From: Streptomyces violens
GTDB taxonomy: Bacteria > Actinomycetota > Actinomycetes > Streptomycetales > Streptomycetaceae
NCBI RefSeq assembly: GCF_000717745.1
Contig: NZ_JOBH01000008.1
Coordinates: 124,001 to 188,000 of the forward strand
DNA length: 64,000 bases
Direction of reading: 5' to 3'
This document shows, piece by piece, positions 46,480-55,310 of the stretch (within the stretch, counting starts at the first letter, position 1; every line of letters starts with the position of its first letter). Below the pieces are notes generated by a model that had not been told where the DNA came from, searched no databases, and saw nothing but the letters and a program-made list of their open reading frames with translations. The translations under genes and the position numbers were made by a program.

Positions 46480-47324
46480 TGGGTGGTCATGAGCATCACA
46501 CCGGGGGCGGGCATCCGCTGCCCGGCGGTCCGCTCCCGACGGTGGTGGCCGTGGGCCTGCTGGTCCTGCTCGCCGCCGCCTATCTGCTGCTCGTACAGCG
46601 GACCGCCCGGCGCCCGGCCGCGAAGGCCTGGAGCCCCTGGCGCACCGCGAGCTTTCTGGCGGGCTGCGCGCTGGCCGCCGGGGCGCTGCTGCCGCCGTTG
46701 GGGGCGTTCGCGCACGGGGACTTCCGCGGCCATATGGCCCAGCATCTGCTGATCGGGATGTACGCGCCGCTCGCGCTGGTCCTCGGTGCGCCGGTGACGC
46801 TGCTGCTGCGGACGCTGCCGCCGCGCCGCGCCCGGCGGCTGACCGGCCTGCTGCACAGCCGCCCGCTGCGGCTGGTGGCCCACCCGGTCACCGCGCTGCT
46901 GCTGAGCACCGGCTCGCTGGCCCTCCTGTACGGCACCCCGCTGTACGACGCGACCGCGGCGCGCCCCGCGCTGCACTGGCTCGTGCACGCGCACTTCCTG
47001 CTCTCGGGCTGCCTCTTCGCCTGGGTCGTGGCCGGGCCGGACCCCGCTCCGGCGCGGCCGGGCGTGCCGGCCCGGCTGGTCCTGCTGGGCGTGGCCGTTG
47101 CCCTCCATGCGACGTTCTCGCAGCTCCTGTACGGCGGCTTCCTCATCGGCGTGCACGCGCCGGTCGAGCAGGTGCGGGGCGGCGCGGAGCTCATGTACTA
47201 CGGCGGCGACCTCGCCGAGCTGCTGCTGGCCGGCGCATTGGTCGCCACCTGGCGCCCGGCCCGCGGCGTGCGCCGCCCGGCCGCCGCACGGCTTAGCCCG
47301 ACCGAGTCACTTTCCCCGCCCTAG
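46479..47324 (+). CDS. ctaG: CtaG-family cytochrome c oxidase assembly protein
   Basis: The protein has 281 residues. ATG 46479 overlaps the DUF2243 stop. A His-rich start (GGHEHHTGGGH) and seven hydrophobic helices are seen. HMAQHLLIGMYAPLALVLGAP, HWLVHAHFLLSGCLFAW and HATFSQLLYGGFLIG are hallmark segments of the caa3-type CtaG family (PF09678). Such proteins help deliver copper to cytochrome oxidase in the membrane. Pairing with DUF2243 supports a copper or respiratory role. Confidence 0.9.
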   Translation: MGGHEHHTGGGHPLPGGPLPTVVAVGLLVLLAAAYLLLVQRTARRPAAKAWSPWRTASFLAGCALAAGALLPPLGAFAHGDFRGHMAQHLLIGMYAPLALVLGAPVTLLLRTLPPRRARRLTGLLHSRPLRLVAHPVTALLLSTGSLALLYGTPLYDATAARPALHWLVHAHFLLSGCLFAWVVAGPDPAPARPGVPARLVLLGVAVALHATFSQLLYGGFLIGVHAPVEQVRGGAELMYYGGDLAELLLAGALVATWRPARGVRRPAAARLSPTESLSPP

Positions 47325-47435
47325 CCGGGTCCCTTCGGTGCGCCCCGCCGCTCGCCGCCGCCGACTCAGGACGATGGTGCGGGTCCAGGCCCCGGCGTAC
47401 GGCCCCGGAGTGACGGGGAGCGAGGAGACCAGCAG

Positions 47436-48902
47436 ATGGCTGACCTGTACATCGATGGTGAGTGGACGGGGGCGGCGGCGGGCGGCCGGCGTGACGTGGT
47501 CAATCCGTTCGACGCCTCCGTGGTGACGACCGTCGACGACGCGGACGGTACGGACGTCGACCGGGCGGTGCGGGCCGCCCGGCGCGCGTTCGACGAGGGC
47601 GAGTGGGCGAACGCCGCGACCCGGAGCCGCGCCGACGTCCTGCACCGGGTGTACGAGCTGCTGCTGCGCGACCTGGAGGACATCGCCCGCACGGAGACGC
47701 GGGACACCGGCAAGACGATCGCGGAGTCCCGGCTCGACATCGAGGACATCGCGAACGCCTTCCGGTACTTCGCCGAGATCGCCGACAAGGACGGCGGGCG
47801 GGTGGTGGACGTCGGCCCGGACGTGCTGAGCCGGGTGGTGTACCAGCCGGTCGGGGTGTGCGCGCTGATCGCGCCGTGGAACTATCCGCTGCTCCAGGCG
47901 ACCTGGAAGGTGGCACCGGCGCTCGCGGCGGGCAACACCTTCGTCCTGAAGCCGAGCGAGACGACTCCGCTGACGACGATCATCCTGTTCCGGCTGCTGG
48001 AGGAGGCGGGCACGCCGCCCGGAGTGGCGAACCTGGTCCTCGGCCCGGGCTCGACGGTCGGCGCCGCGATGACCCAGCACCCGGACGTGGACATGGTGTC
48101 CTTCACCGGCGGGCTGGCCACCGGCCGCACGATCATGGCGGGCGCCGCGGCCGACGTGAAGAACATCGCGCTGGAGCTGGGTGGCAAGAACCCCAATGTG
48201 ATCTTCGAGGACTGCGACTTCGACGCGGCGGTGGATTACGCGCTGGATGCCTCCTTCCTGCACTCCGGGCAGGTGTGTTCGGCCGGGTCGCGGCTGCTCG
48301 TGCAGGAAGGGCTGTACGACCGGTTCGTCGAGGCGCTGGCCGATCGCGCGCGGCGCATCCGGCTCGGCAACGGCATGAACGAGGACACCGAGAGCGGGCC
48401 GCTCAGCTCCGCCGAGCACCGCGAGAAGGTGGAGGGCTATCTGGAGGTCGCCCGCAACGAGGGCGCGCGGCTGGTGTGCGGCGGGCGCCGCCCGGACGAC
48501 CCCGAGCTCTCCCGCGGCTTCTTCGTGCTGCCGACGATCTACGCGGACTGCGACCGGTCGATGCGGATCGTGCAGGAGGAGGTGTTCGGCCCGGTGGTCA
48601 CGGTCGAGCGGTTCCGGGACGAGGAGGACGCGGTGCGGCTCGCCAATGACACCAAGTACGGGCTGGCGGGCGCGGTGTGGACCAGTGACGCGAGCCGGGC
48701 GCAGCGGGTGGCGCAGCGGCTGCGGCACGGCACCGTCTGGATCAACGACTTCCATCCGTACGTGCCGCAGGCCGAGTGGGGCGGGTTTGGCCACTCCGGC
48801 GTCGGGCGCGAGCTCGGCCCGACCGGGCTGCGCGAGTACCAGGAGGCCAAGCACATCTACCAGAACCTCAAGCCGGCCCCGTCCGGCTGGTTCAAGGGCT
48901 GA
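47436..48902 (+). CDS. betB: Betaine-aldehyde-dehydrogenase-like aldehyde dehydrogenase
   Basis: The protein has 488 residues. Catalytic Cys281 lies in GQVCSAGSR and Glu247 in ELGGKNP. APWNYPLLQATWKVAPALAAG (split) is the BetB-type NAD site. WINDFHPYVPQAEWGGFGHSG near the end resembles BADH aldehyde-site residues. It should oxidise betaine aldehyde or a similar aminoaldehyde to glycine betaine. GAGGAGA precedes the ATG. It is the first gene of a three-gene operon with a GMC oxidase and an APC permease, a setup that could turn choline into the osmoprotectant betaine. Confidence 0.85.
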   Translation: MADLYIDGEWTGAAAGGRRDVVNPFDASVVTTVDDADGTDVDRAVRAARRAFDEGEWANAATRSRADVLHRVYELLLRDLEDIARTETRDTGKTIAESRLDIEDIANAFRYFAEIADKDGGRVVDVGPDVLSRVVYQPVGVCALIAPWNYPLLQATWKVAPALAAGNTFVLKPSETTPLTTIILFRLLEEAGTPPGVANLVLGPGSTVGAAMTQHPDVDMVSFTGGLATGRTIMAGAAADVKNIALELGGKNPNVIFEDCDFDAAVDYALDASFLHSGQVCSAGSRLLVQEGLYDRFVEALADRARRIRLGNGMNEDTESGPLSSAEHREKVEGYLEVARNEGARLVCGGRRPDDPELSRGFFVLPTIYADCDRSMRIVQEEVFGPVVTVERFRDEEDAVRLANDTKYGLAGAVWTSDASRAQRVAQRLRHGTVWINDFHPYVPQAEWGGFGHSGVGRELGPTGLREYQEAKHIYQNLKPAPSGWFKG

Positions 48903-48941
48903 GGCGCGGGCGTGGCGACCGGAGGGAGTGAGGAGCGGGGC

Positions 48942-50483
48942 ATGGGCGACGGTACGGAGTTCGACTACGTCATTGTGGGCGGTGGGACGGCGGGTTGCGT
49001 GCTGGCGGCGCGGCTGACCGAGGATCCCGAGTGCCGGGTGTGCGTGGTCGAGGGCGGGCCCAGCGATGTGGGCGACGAGAAGATCCTGCGGCTGCGCAAC
49101 TGGATCAATCTGCTGGACTCGGAGTACGACTACGGCTACACGACCGTGGAGCAGCCGCGCGGCAATTCGCACATCCTGCACTCGCGGGCGCGCGTGCTGG
49201 GCGGCTGTTCCTCGCACAACACCCTGATCAGCTTTCTGCCGCTGCCGGAGGACATGGACGAGTGGGCGGCGCTGGGCTGTACCGGCTGGGACGCGGCGAC
49301 GGTGCTGCCGTACCGCGACCGGCTGCAGAACCGCATCGTCCCGGTGGCGGAGCAGGACCGCAATCCGATCGCGAAGGACTTCGTTACGGCCGCGGCGGCC
49401 GCGCTGGGCGTGCCGGTGGTCGAGGACTTCAATGCACGCCCGTTCGCGGACGGGGTGGGCTTCTTCTCGCTGGCGTACGAGGCGGAGGGCAACAAGCGGT
49501 CGTCTGCGTCGGTGGCGTACCTCCACCCGGTCCTGGACCGGCCGAACCTCACGTTGAAGCTGGAGACCTGGGCGTACGAGGTGGTGCCGGACGGGGACGG
49601 CCGGATGACGTGCGTACGCGTGCGGTCGGCGGGCGGCACGGAGACGACGCTGCGGGCGCAGCGGGAACTGCTGCTGTGCGCGGGCGCGATCGACACGCCG
49701 CGGCTGCTGATGCTGTCCGGCATCGGCCCGGCGGACCAGCTGCGCGGGCTGGGCATCAAGGTACGGGCGGATCTGCCGGGCGTGGGCGAGAACCTGCTCG
49801 ACCACCCGGAGTCGGTGATCCTCTGGGAGACGGAGGGACCGCTGCCGCCCAACTCGGCGATGGATTCCGACGCCGGGCTGTTCCTGCGCCGCGACCCGGA
49901 CGGCGGACCGCGCCCCGACCTGATGTTCCACTTCTACCAGGTGCCGTTCACCGTCAACACGGAGCGGCTGGGCTATCCGGCGCTGGAGCACGGCGTGTGC
50001 ATGACGCCGAACGTGCCGCGGGCCCGCTCTGTGGGCCGGATGTGGCTGCGCAGCGCGGACCCGGCGGAGAAACCGGCGCTGGATTTCCAGTACTTCACCG
50101 ATCCGGACGGGCACGACGAGAAGACGATCGTGGACGGGCTGAAGGTGGCGCGCGAGGTGGCGGCGACTCCTCCGCTGCGGGACTGGCTCAAGCGGGAGGT
50201 GGCGCCAGGCCCCGATGTCACCTCGGACGCGGCGCTGTCCGAGTACGGGCGCCGGGCCGCGCACACCGTGTACCACCCGGCGGGCACCTGCAAGATGGGC
50301 GGCGACGACGACCCCATGGCCGTCCTCGATCCCCAGCTCCGGGTGCGCGGACTGGACGGCATCCGCGTCGTGGACGCCTCCCTCTTCCCGACGATGCCGA
50401 CGATCAACCCGATGGTGACGGTCCTGCTGGCGGCCGAACGGGCGGCGGACCTGCTCCGGGGCACGGGCGGAGGCGGTCGGTGA
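48942..50483 (+). CDS. GMC-family choline oxidase/dehydrogenase-like flavoprotein
   Basis: The protein has 513 residues from ATG 48942 behind GAGGAGCGGGG; an in-frame GTG 30 nt upstream is weaker. FAD loop is VGGGTAGCVLAARL. RVLGGCSSHN places His92 where choline oxidase forms the covalent FAD link. The catalytic pair are His445 in YHPAGTC and Asn489 in TINPMV. It would oxidise choline or another amino alcohol to the aldehyde used by the product of the gene before it. With the histidine kept, it resembles oxidases more than BetA dehydrogenases, but the electron acceptor cannot be fixed from sequence. Confidence 0.85.
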   Translation: MGDGTEFDYVIVGGGTAGCVLAARLTEDPECRVCVVEGGPSDVGDEKILRLRNWINLLDSEYDYGYTTVEQPRGNSHILHSRARVLGGCSSHNTLISFLPLPEDMDEWAALGCTGWDAATVLPYRDRLQNRIVPVAEQDRNPIAKDFVTAAAAALGVPVVEDFNARPFADGVGFFSLAYEAEGNKRSSASVAYLHPVLDRPNLTLKLETWAYEVVPDGDGRMTCVRVRSAGGTETTLRAQRELLLCAGAIDTPRLLMLSGIGPADQLRGLGIKVRADLPGVGENLLDHPESVILWETEGPLPPNSAMDSDAGLFLRRDPDGGPRPDLMFHFYQVPFTVNTERLGYPALEHGVCMTPNVPRARSVGRMWLRSADPAEKPALDFQYFTDPDGHDEKTIVDGLKVAREVAATPPLRDWLKREVAPGPDVTSDAALSEYGRRAAHTVYHPAGTCKMGGDDDPMAVLDPQLRVRGLDGIRVVDASLFPTMPTINPMVTVLLAAERAADLLRGTGGGGR

Positions 50484-51958
50484 TGACGACGGCGAACACC
50501 CCGGCCGACGGCGGGAGCGAGAGCGGCGACGGGTCCATCCCCGGCTCGGAATTCCGCAAGGACATGGGCCCGTGGGCGAACTTCGCACTCGGCTTCACCT
50601 ACCTCTCCCCCGTCGTCAGCACCTACACCCTCTTCGCCACCGCGCTCGGCGAGGGCGGTCCGCCGATGGTGTGGGCGTTCGTGCTGGCCGGCTGCGGACA
50701 GTTCCTGGTCGCCCTGGTCTTCGGCGAGGTCGTGGCCCAGTTCCCCATCGCGGGCGGGGTCTACCCGTGGGCCCGGCACCTGTGGGGCAAGCGCTGGGCG
50801 TGGATGACCGGCTGGGTCTACATGTGGGCGCTGCTGGTCACGATCACATCCGTGGCGTACGGAGCGGGCCCGTACATCGCCATCCTCATCGGCTTCAAGC
50901 CAACGGTCCACACCACCGTCCTGTGCACGGTGGTCCTCATCATCGTCGCCGTGCTCATCAACTACGCCGGTACGAGGGCGCTTTCGGCGGCGGCCGTGAT
51001 CGGGTTCGGCGCGGAGCTGATCGGCGCGCTGATCGTCGGCATCTACCTGCTGGCCACCCACCGCGAGCACAACCTCGGCGTCATCTTCGACACGTACAAC
51101 ACCGAGGGCGACGGCAGCTATCTGCCGGTGTTCCTGGCGGCCGCGATCATCGGCTTCTACCAGTACTACGGCTTCGAGGCGTGCGGGGACACCGCCGAGG
51201 AGGTCGCGCATCCGGGCCGGGTGATTCCGAAGGCGATGCGCCGCACGATCTACGTGGGCGGCGCGGCGGCCACCTTCACCTGTCTTTCCCTCCTGCTCTC
51301 CGTCACCGACTACCGCGCGGTGATCTCCGGCAAGGACACCGACCCGGTGGTGAACCTGCTGTACGACGTGCTGGGCGAGGTCGGGGCCCGGCTGGTGATG
51401 GCCGTGGTCCTCATCTCCTTCCTCTCCTGCACGATCAGCCTCCAGGCGGCGGCCGGCCGGCTGATCTACTCGTACGCGCGCGACCAGATGATCGTCGGAC
51501 ACCGGCTGCTGCGGAAGTTCGCGCACGCCAGGGCGGTGCCGGGCTGGGCCCTCTTCGTGTCGGCCGTCATCCCGACGATCATCGCCTTCGGCTCCCTGGT
51601 GTCGGAGGACGCGCTCACCAAGATCGTGTCGTTCGCGATCCTGGGCATCTACGCCTCGTTCCAGATGGTGGTACTGGCCGCACTGCGCGCCCGGCTGAAG
51701 GGCTGGAAGCCGAGCGGCGAGTACCGGCTCGGCCGCTGGGGCCTGGTGGTGAACGCCGGGGCGCTGGCGTACGGCATCTTCGCCATCGTCAACATCTGCT
51801 GGGCTCGCACGCCCGAGGCCGCCTGGTACGACAACTACATCGTGCTGCTGTGCGGCGGCGTCGTCGTCCTGGTGGGCCTGGTCTACATGTTCACCACGCA
51901 CCATTACGGGCGCAGCGACGCACCGTGCGGGGACGCGATCCCGGAGTCGCGGCGCTGA
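50483..51958 (+). CDS. APC-superfamily permease of the betaine operon
   Basis: The protein has 491 residues. The ATG overlaps the GMC stop (TGATG). About 12 TMs begin at residue 33 (NFALGFTYLSPVVSTYTLF, the substrate TM1). VAQFPIAGGVYPWARHLWG is the TM3 signature, and EACGDTAEEVAHPGRVIPKAM is the loop motif of the GABA/choline (Hnm1-like) branch. It probably imports choline or a related amine for the two enzymes ahead. The last 68 bp overlap the converging SDR gene, an unusually long overlap. Confidence 0.88.
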   Translation: MTTANTPADGGSESGDGSIPGSEFRKDMGPWANFALGFTYLSPVVSTYTLFATALGEGGPPMVWAFVLAGCGQFLVALVFGEVVAQFPIAGGVYPWARHLWGKRWAWMTGWVYMWALLVTITSVAYGAGPYIAILIGFKPTVHTTVLCTVVLIIVAVLINYAGTRALSAAAVIGFGAELIGALIVGIYLLATHREHNLGVIFDTYNTEGDGSYLPVFLAAAIIGFYQYYGFEACGDTAEEVAHPGRVIPKAMRRTIYVGGAAATFTCLSLLLSVTDYRAVISGKDTDPVVNLLYDVLGEVGARLVMAVVLISFLSCTISLQAAAGRLIYSYARDQMIVGHRLLRKFAHARAVPGWALFVSAVIPTIIAFGSLVSEDALTKIVSFAILGIYASFQMVVLAALRARLKGWKPSGEYRLGRWGLVVNAGALAYGIFAIVNICWARTPEAAWYDNYIVLLCGGVVVLVGLVYMFTTHHYGRSDAPCGDAIPESRR

Positions 51959-52943
51959 GAGGCGGGCGGCCGGCTGTCACCCGGAGGGCGGCGTAGGCGG
52001 CGCCCGTCAGCACCGCCGCCGTGGCCAGGCGGCGGCCCGCCGTGCGGCGGCCGCCGGCCCAGCCGCCGCGGACGGCGCCGCCCGGCAGCGGGTGCGGCAC
52101 GCTGCCCACCGTGTCCGGGGCCGTTTCGGTGCGGGACAGGTGTGCGCGGTTCATCTGGTACGCCAGGGCCTTCTCCATCAGGCGCGGCGCGAGTTTCGTC
52201 TGGAGGGCCAGGAATGCGGCGGCGGGGCCGACGTACGCCTCGCGGCGCGGCGAGCGGGCCAGCCGGAGCGCCTTCCGGGCCGCCCGTTCGGGGGTGTAGA
52301 CGGGGGCCATCGGGAGGACCTTGCGGCCCGAGTAGTTGGCGGCGCTCTCGAAGAACGGGGTGTCCATGGTGGCGGGCAGCATCGTGCAGACGTGCACGTC
52401 ACGGTGGCCCTCCAGCCACAGTTCCTGGCGCAGGCTGGTGCCCAGCGCGCGGACGGCGGCCTTGGCCAGCGCGTAGGGCGCGTTGTACGGGACCGGCGAG
52501 ACGCCGACGACCGAGGAGACGTTGATCAGGGTGCCGCTGCCCTGGCGGCGCATCGCGGTGAGCGCGGCGCGGGCTCCGTACACATAGCCCATGACGTCGG
52601 TGTCGATCACCTTGCGGCAGACGTCCGCCGGGATGTCGTCGAGCGCGCCGAAGGCGGCGACGGCGGCGTTGTTGATCCAGACGTCGATCCGGCCGAAGGA
52701 CGCGACAGCCTCCTCGGCGAGCCGGTCCACGGCGGCCGCGTCGGTCACCTCGGTGGGGACGGGGAGCGCGCGCCCGGCGCCGCGCCGGCGGCAGCGGCGG
52801 GCGACCTCGTTCAGCTCCTCGGCGCGCCGCGCGGCCAGTACGACGTGCCAGCCGCGGGCCGCGAACGCCTCGGCGCACGCCCGCCCGACGCCGCTCGACG
52901 CGCCGGTGATCACCACGACACCGCCCTCGCCCTGGGTCTTCAT
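51891..52943 (-). CDS. SDR oxidoreductase with C-terminal membrane-like tail
   Basis: The protein has 350 residues from ATG 52943 behind GGAGGAGG. TGASSGVG is at 13-20, NNAA at 91-94, then Ser144, Tyr157 and Lys161 (NAPYALAK). Length exceeds classic SDRs (about 250). After residue 240 comes a basic segment and one hydrophobic helix (RLATAAVLTGAAYAALRV, about 308-325), then about 30 basic residues. Extended SDRs of this type often sit on membranes and act on lipids or sterol-like substrates. The stop lies inside the converging permease gene. Divergent from the SRPBCC gene. Confidence 0.85.
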   Translation of the reverse strand: MKTQGEGGVVVITGASSGVGRACAEAFAARGWHVVLAARRAEELNEVARRCRRRGAGRALPVPTEVTDAAAVDRLAEEAVASFGRIDVWINNAAVAAFGALDDIPADVCRKVIDTDVMGYVYGARAALTAMRRQGSGTLINVSSVVGVSPVPYNAPYALAKAAVRALGTSLRQELWLEGHRDVHVCTMLPATMDTPFFESAANYSGRKVLPMAPVYTPERAARKALRLARSPRREAYVGPAAAFLALQTKLAPRLMEKALAYQMNRAHLSRTETAPDTVGSVPHPLPGGAVRGGWAGGRRTAGRRLATAAVLTGAAYAALRVTAGRPPLSAATPGSRPRTVRRCARNGAW

Positions 52944-53076
52944 GGCCGCCTCCTCCATATGTACGGCCGCGGACCGGGCCGTGGTGGCTGTCGCGCCACA
53001 CGTACCCGGACGGGCATAATGCACACATATCGGATCATCCACCGACCACCCTCCGTCACCTCGTATGGAGTGCGCC

Positions 53077-53550
53077 ATGGCCGTTCGGCACCAGCTCATC
53101 GCCCGGAAGCCGGCCGCCGTTTGGGCGGTCCTGGAGGACTGCACCCAGTACGGCGACTGGGTGGTCGGCCCCTCGCACTCCGACCCGCAGGACGGCCACT
53201 GGCCGGACGTCGGCTCCTCCATCTGCTACACGCTGCGGCTGGGCAGCCGGGAGATGGCAGGCCGTACCGTCGTCCGGCGCCACGAGCCGCCGCGGTGGCT
53301 GGAGCTGGAGGCGTACTGCGATCCGCTCGGCTCGGCCCGGATCGCGCTGGACATCCGGCCCTGGGGCGAGGAGACGCTGGTCATCCTGGATGAGCACCCG
53401 CTGCGCGGCTACGGCGGGCTGCTCCACAACTTCGCCTTCGACGCCCTCCTCCAACTGCGCCACCGCAACATGCTCAAGCGCCTCGCGAAGGTGGTCGAGG
53501 AGCTGCCCCGGGACGCGGAGGCCGGGGCCGGGCGGGCGATGGGGCGGTGA
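53077..53550 (+). CDS. SRPBCC (START/Bet v 1-like) protein
   Basis: The protein has 157 residues from ATG 53077 behind GGAG. It starts with AVRHQLIARKPAAVWAVLEDCTQYGDWVVG, the helix-grip fold entry (split), and ends with HNFAFDALLQLRHRNMLKRLAKVVE, the long C-terminal helix. It makes a hydrophobic pocket for a lipid, polyketide or aromatic molecule. The desaturase-like gene begins 1 nt after its stop, so the two act on one pathway. In the 133-bp gap upstream, CATAAT at 53015-53020 is a possible -10. Confidence 0.85.
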   Translation: MAVRHQLIARKPAAVWAVLEDCTQYGDWVVGPSHSDPQDGHWPDVGSSICYTLRLGSREMAGRTVVRRHEPPRWLELEAYCDPLGSARIALDIRPWGEETLVILDEHPLRGYGGLLHNFAFDALLQLRHRNMLKRLAKVVEELPRDAEAGAGRAMGR

Positions 53551-53551
53551 C

Positions 53552-55180
53552 ATGCCCGACGCGGTGGTGATCGGCGCGGGGCCCAACGGCCTGGTGGCCG
53601 CCAACCTCCTCGCCGACGCGGGCTGGAGCGTCACGGTACTGGAGGCGCAGCCCGAGCCCGGCGGCGCCGTCCGCAGCGACCGGGGCGTCCACCCGGACTA
53701 CATCAGCGACGTCTTCAGCGCGTTCTACCCGCTCGCGGCCGCCTCGCCGGTCGTGCGCGGGCTGGAGCTGTACCGGTCCGGGCTGCGCTGGAGCCACGCG
53801 CCGCACGTCCTCGCGCACCCGCTGACCGACGGCCGGTGCGCGGTGCTGGCCCGCGACCGGGCGGCGACCGCGGCCGGACTGGCGGGCTTCGCGGCAGGGG
53901 ACGGCGAGGCGTGGGAACACCTGTGCCGCATCTGGGACCGGCTCGGCGAGGACATCATGCGGGCGCTGTTCACGCCGTTCCCGCCGGTGCGCGCCGGGGC
54001 CCGGCTGGCGGCCCGGCTGCGCGGCGCCGGCGGGCTGCGGCTGGCCCGCAGCCTGGTACTGCCGGTACGCCGGCTGGGTGAGGAGGAGTTCGCGGGCGAC
54101 GGCGGCCGGCTGCTGCTGGCGGGCAACGCGCTCCACGCGGACCTGGCTCCGGAGGCGGCGGGCAGCGGTGGATACGGCTGGCTGCTGGCCATGCTCGGGC
54201 AGGCGGTCGGCTTCCCGGTGCCGGTCGGCGGCTCGGGCGCGCTGACCGAAGCGCTGGTCACCCGGCTGACGGAACGCGGCGTCGCCGTGCGCTGCGGGGA
54301 GCGGGTCACCGAGGTCGTCGTGCGGCACGGCCGCGCCGTGGGGGTGCGGACGGTGGGCGGCGAAACGGTGCCGGCCGGCCGGGCGGTACTGGCGGACGTG
54401 CCGGCACCGGACCTGTACCGGGAACTGGTCGGCGCCGGGCACCTGCCGGCGCGGATCTTCGACGATCTGCGCCGCTTCCAGTGGGACTTCGCGACGTTCA
54501 AGGTCGACTGGGCGCTGGACGGCCCGGTGCCGTGGACCGCGCCGCAGGCCGCCCGCGCCGGCACGGTCCATCTCGCCGACGGCGTCGACGAGTTGACCCG
54601 GTTCGCCGCGCAGATCGCGATGGGGCTGGTGCCCGACCGGCCGTTCGCGCTGTTCGGCCAGATGACGACGGCGGACGCCACCCGCTCGCCGGCCGGCACG
54701 GAGTCGGCGTGGGCGTACACCCATGTGCCGCAGACCGTGCAGGGGGACGCGGGGCCCGACGATCTGACGGGGCGTTGGGGGCCGGGCGAGCAGGAGGCGA
54801 TGGCCGACCGTATCGAGGAGCAGGTGGAGCGGTTCGCGCCCGGCTTCCGCGGCCGTGTCCGGGCCCGGCGCATCCTCGCGCCGCCCACCCTGCAGGCCAT
54901 GAACGGCAGTCTGCACGGCGGCGCGCTCAACGGCGGCACCGCCAACATGCACCAGCAGCTCGTCTTCCGGCCACTGCCCGGCACGGGCCGCCCGGAGACA
55001 CCGGTGTCCGGCCTCTACCTCGCCTCGGCGTCCGCCCACCCCGGCGGCGGGGTGCACGGCGCGCCCGGCGCGAACGCGGCACGCGCCGCCCTCCGCGCGG
55101 GCGGCCCGGCCCGCTTCCTCGCCACGGCGCAGGGCGCGCTCGCCAGGCGGGGACGCGGGGGCGAGAAGGACCGTACGTAA
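53552..55180 (+). CDS. Phytoene-desaturase-like NAD(P)/FAD-dependent oxidoreductase
   Basis: The protein has 542 residues. FAD loop GAGPNGLVAANLLADAGW is at residues 8-25, then EAQPEPGGAV. The C-terminal FAD site is YLASASAHPGGGVHGAPGANAARAAL (split, about 484-510). This is the COG1233 group (CrtI/RetSat-like), common in actinobacteria without carotenoid genes. It probably oxidises or isomerises a hydrophobic alkene held by the SRPBCC partner. No crtB/crtE is near, so a carotenoid role is not claimed. It is followed by a LacI-type promoter of an unrelated operon. Confidence 0.85.
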   Translation: MPDAVVIGAGPNGLVAANLLADAGWSVTVLEAQPEPGGAVRSDRGVHPDYISDVFSAFYPLAAASPVVRGLELYRSGLRWSHAPHVLAHPLTDGRCAVLARDRAATAAGLAGFAAGDGEAWEHLCRIWDRLGEDIMRALFTPFPPVRAGARLAARLRGAGGLRLARSLVLPVRRLGEEEFAGDGGRLLLAGNALHADLAPEAAGSGGYGWLLAMLGQAVGFPVPVGGSGALTEALVTRLTERGVAVRCGERVTEVVVRHGRAVGVRTVGGETVPAGRAVLADVPAPDLYRELVGAGHLPARIFDDLRRFQWDFATFKVDWALDGPVPWTAPQAARAGTVHLADGVDELTRFAAQIAMGLVPDRPFALFGQMTTADATRSPAGTESAWAYTHVPQTVQGDAGPDDLTGRWGPGEQEAMADRIEEQVERFAPGFRGRVRARRILAPPTLQAMNGSLHGGALNGGTANMHQQLVFRPLPGTGRPETPVSGLYLASASAHPGGGVHGAPGANAARAALRAGGPARFLATAQGALARRGRGGEKDRT

Positions 55181-55237
55181 GGCGTTCCAGGATTCGGCCA
55201 CCGTTCGTCCCGCCGAACTTCCCTTGCTGCAGGGGTC

Positions 55238-55291
55238 TTGTCGTGACGTGCGGCGCGGGCCTAGTGTCGCCAGCCGGTAAGCGCTTTCTAT
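55238..55291 (+). promoter_or_regulatory. Promoter with LacI-type operator for the seven-gene sugar operon
   Basis: TTGTCG (55238-55243) and TAGTGT (55262-55267) are 18 bp apart, placing the start near 55274. Just downstream GGTAAGCGCTTTCTAT (55276-55291) contains AAGCGCTT, the core of LacI/GalR-family operators. Binding there would block transcription. No lacI-type gene is within the window, so the repressor is encoded elsewhere. Confidence 0.7.
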
Positions 55292-55310
55292 CCGAGGGAG
55301 CTGTCCCGGC

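Noticed and set aside
47307..50588. A minus-strand frame of about 1090 codons opposite the betB-like and GMC genes
   Set aside because: It is a high-GC shadow: the plus strand has full catalytic motifs and coupled starts, and the minus product has no recognisable fold.
53552..55180. Carotenoid phytoene desaturase (CrtI)
   Set aside because: Only the general FAD fold agrees. There is no crtB, crtE or crtY nearby and the partner is an SRPBCC protein.
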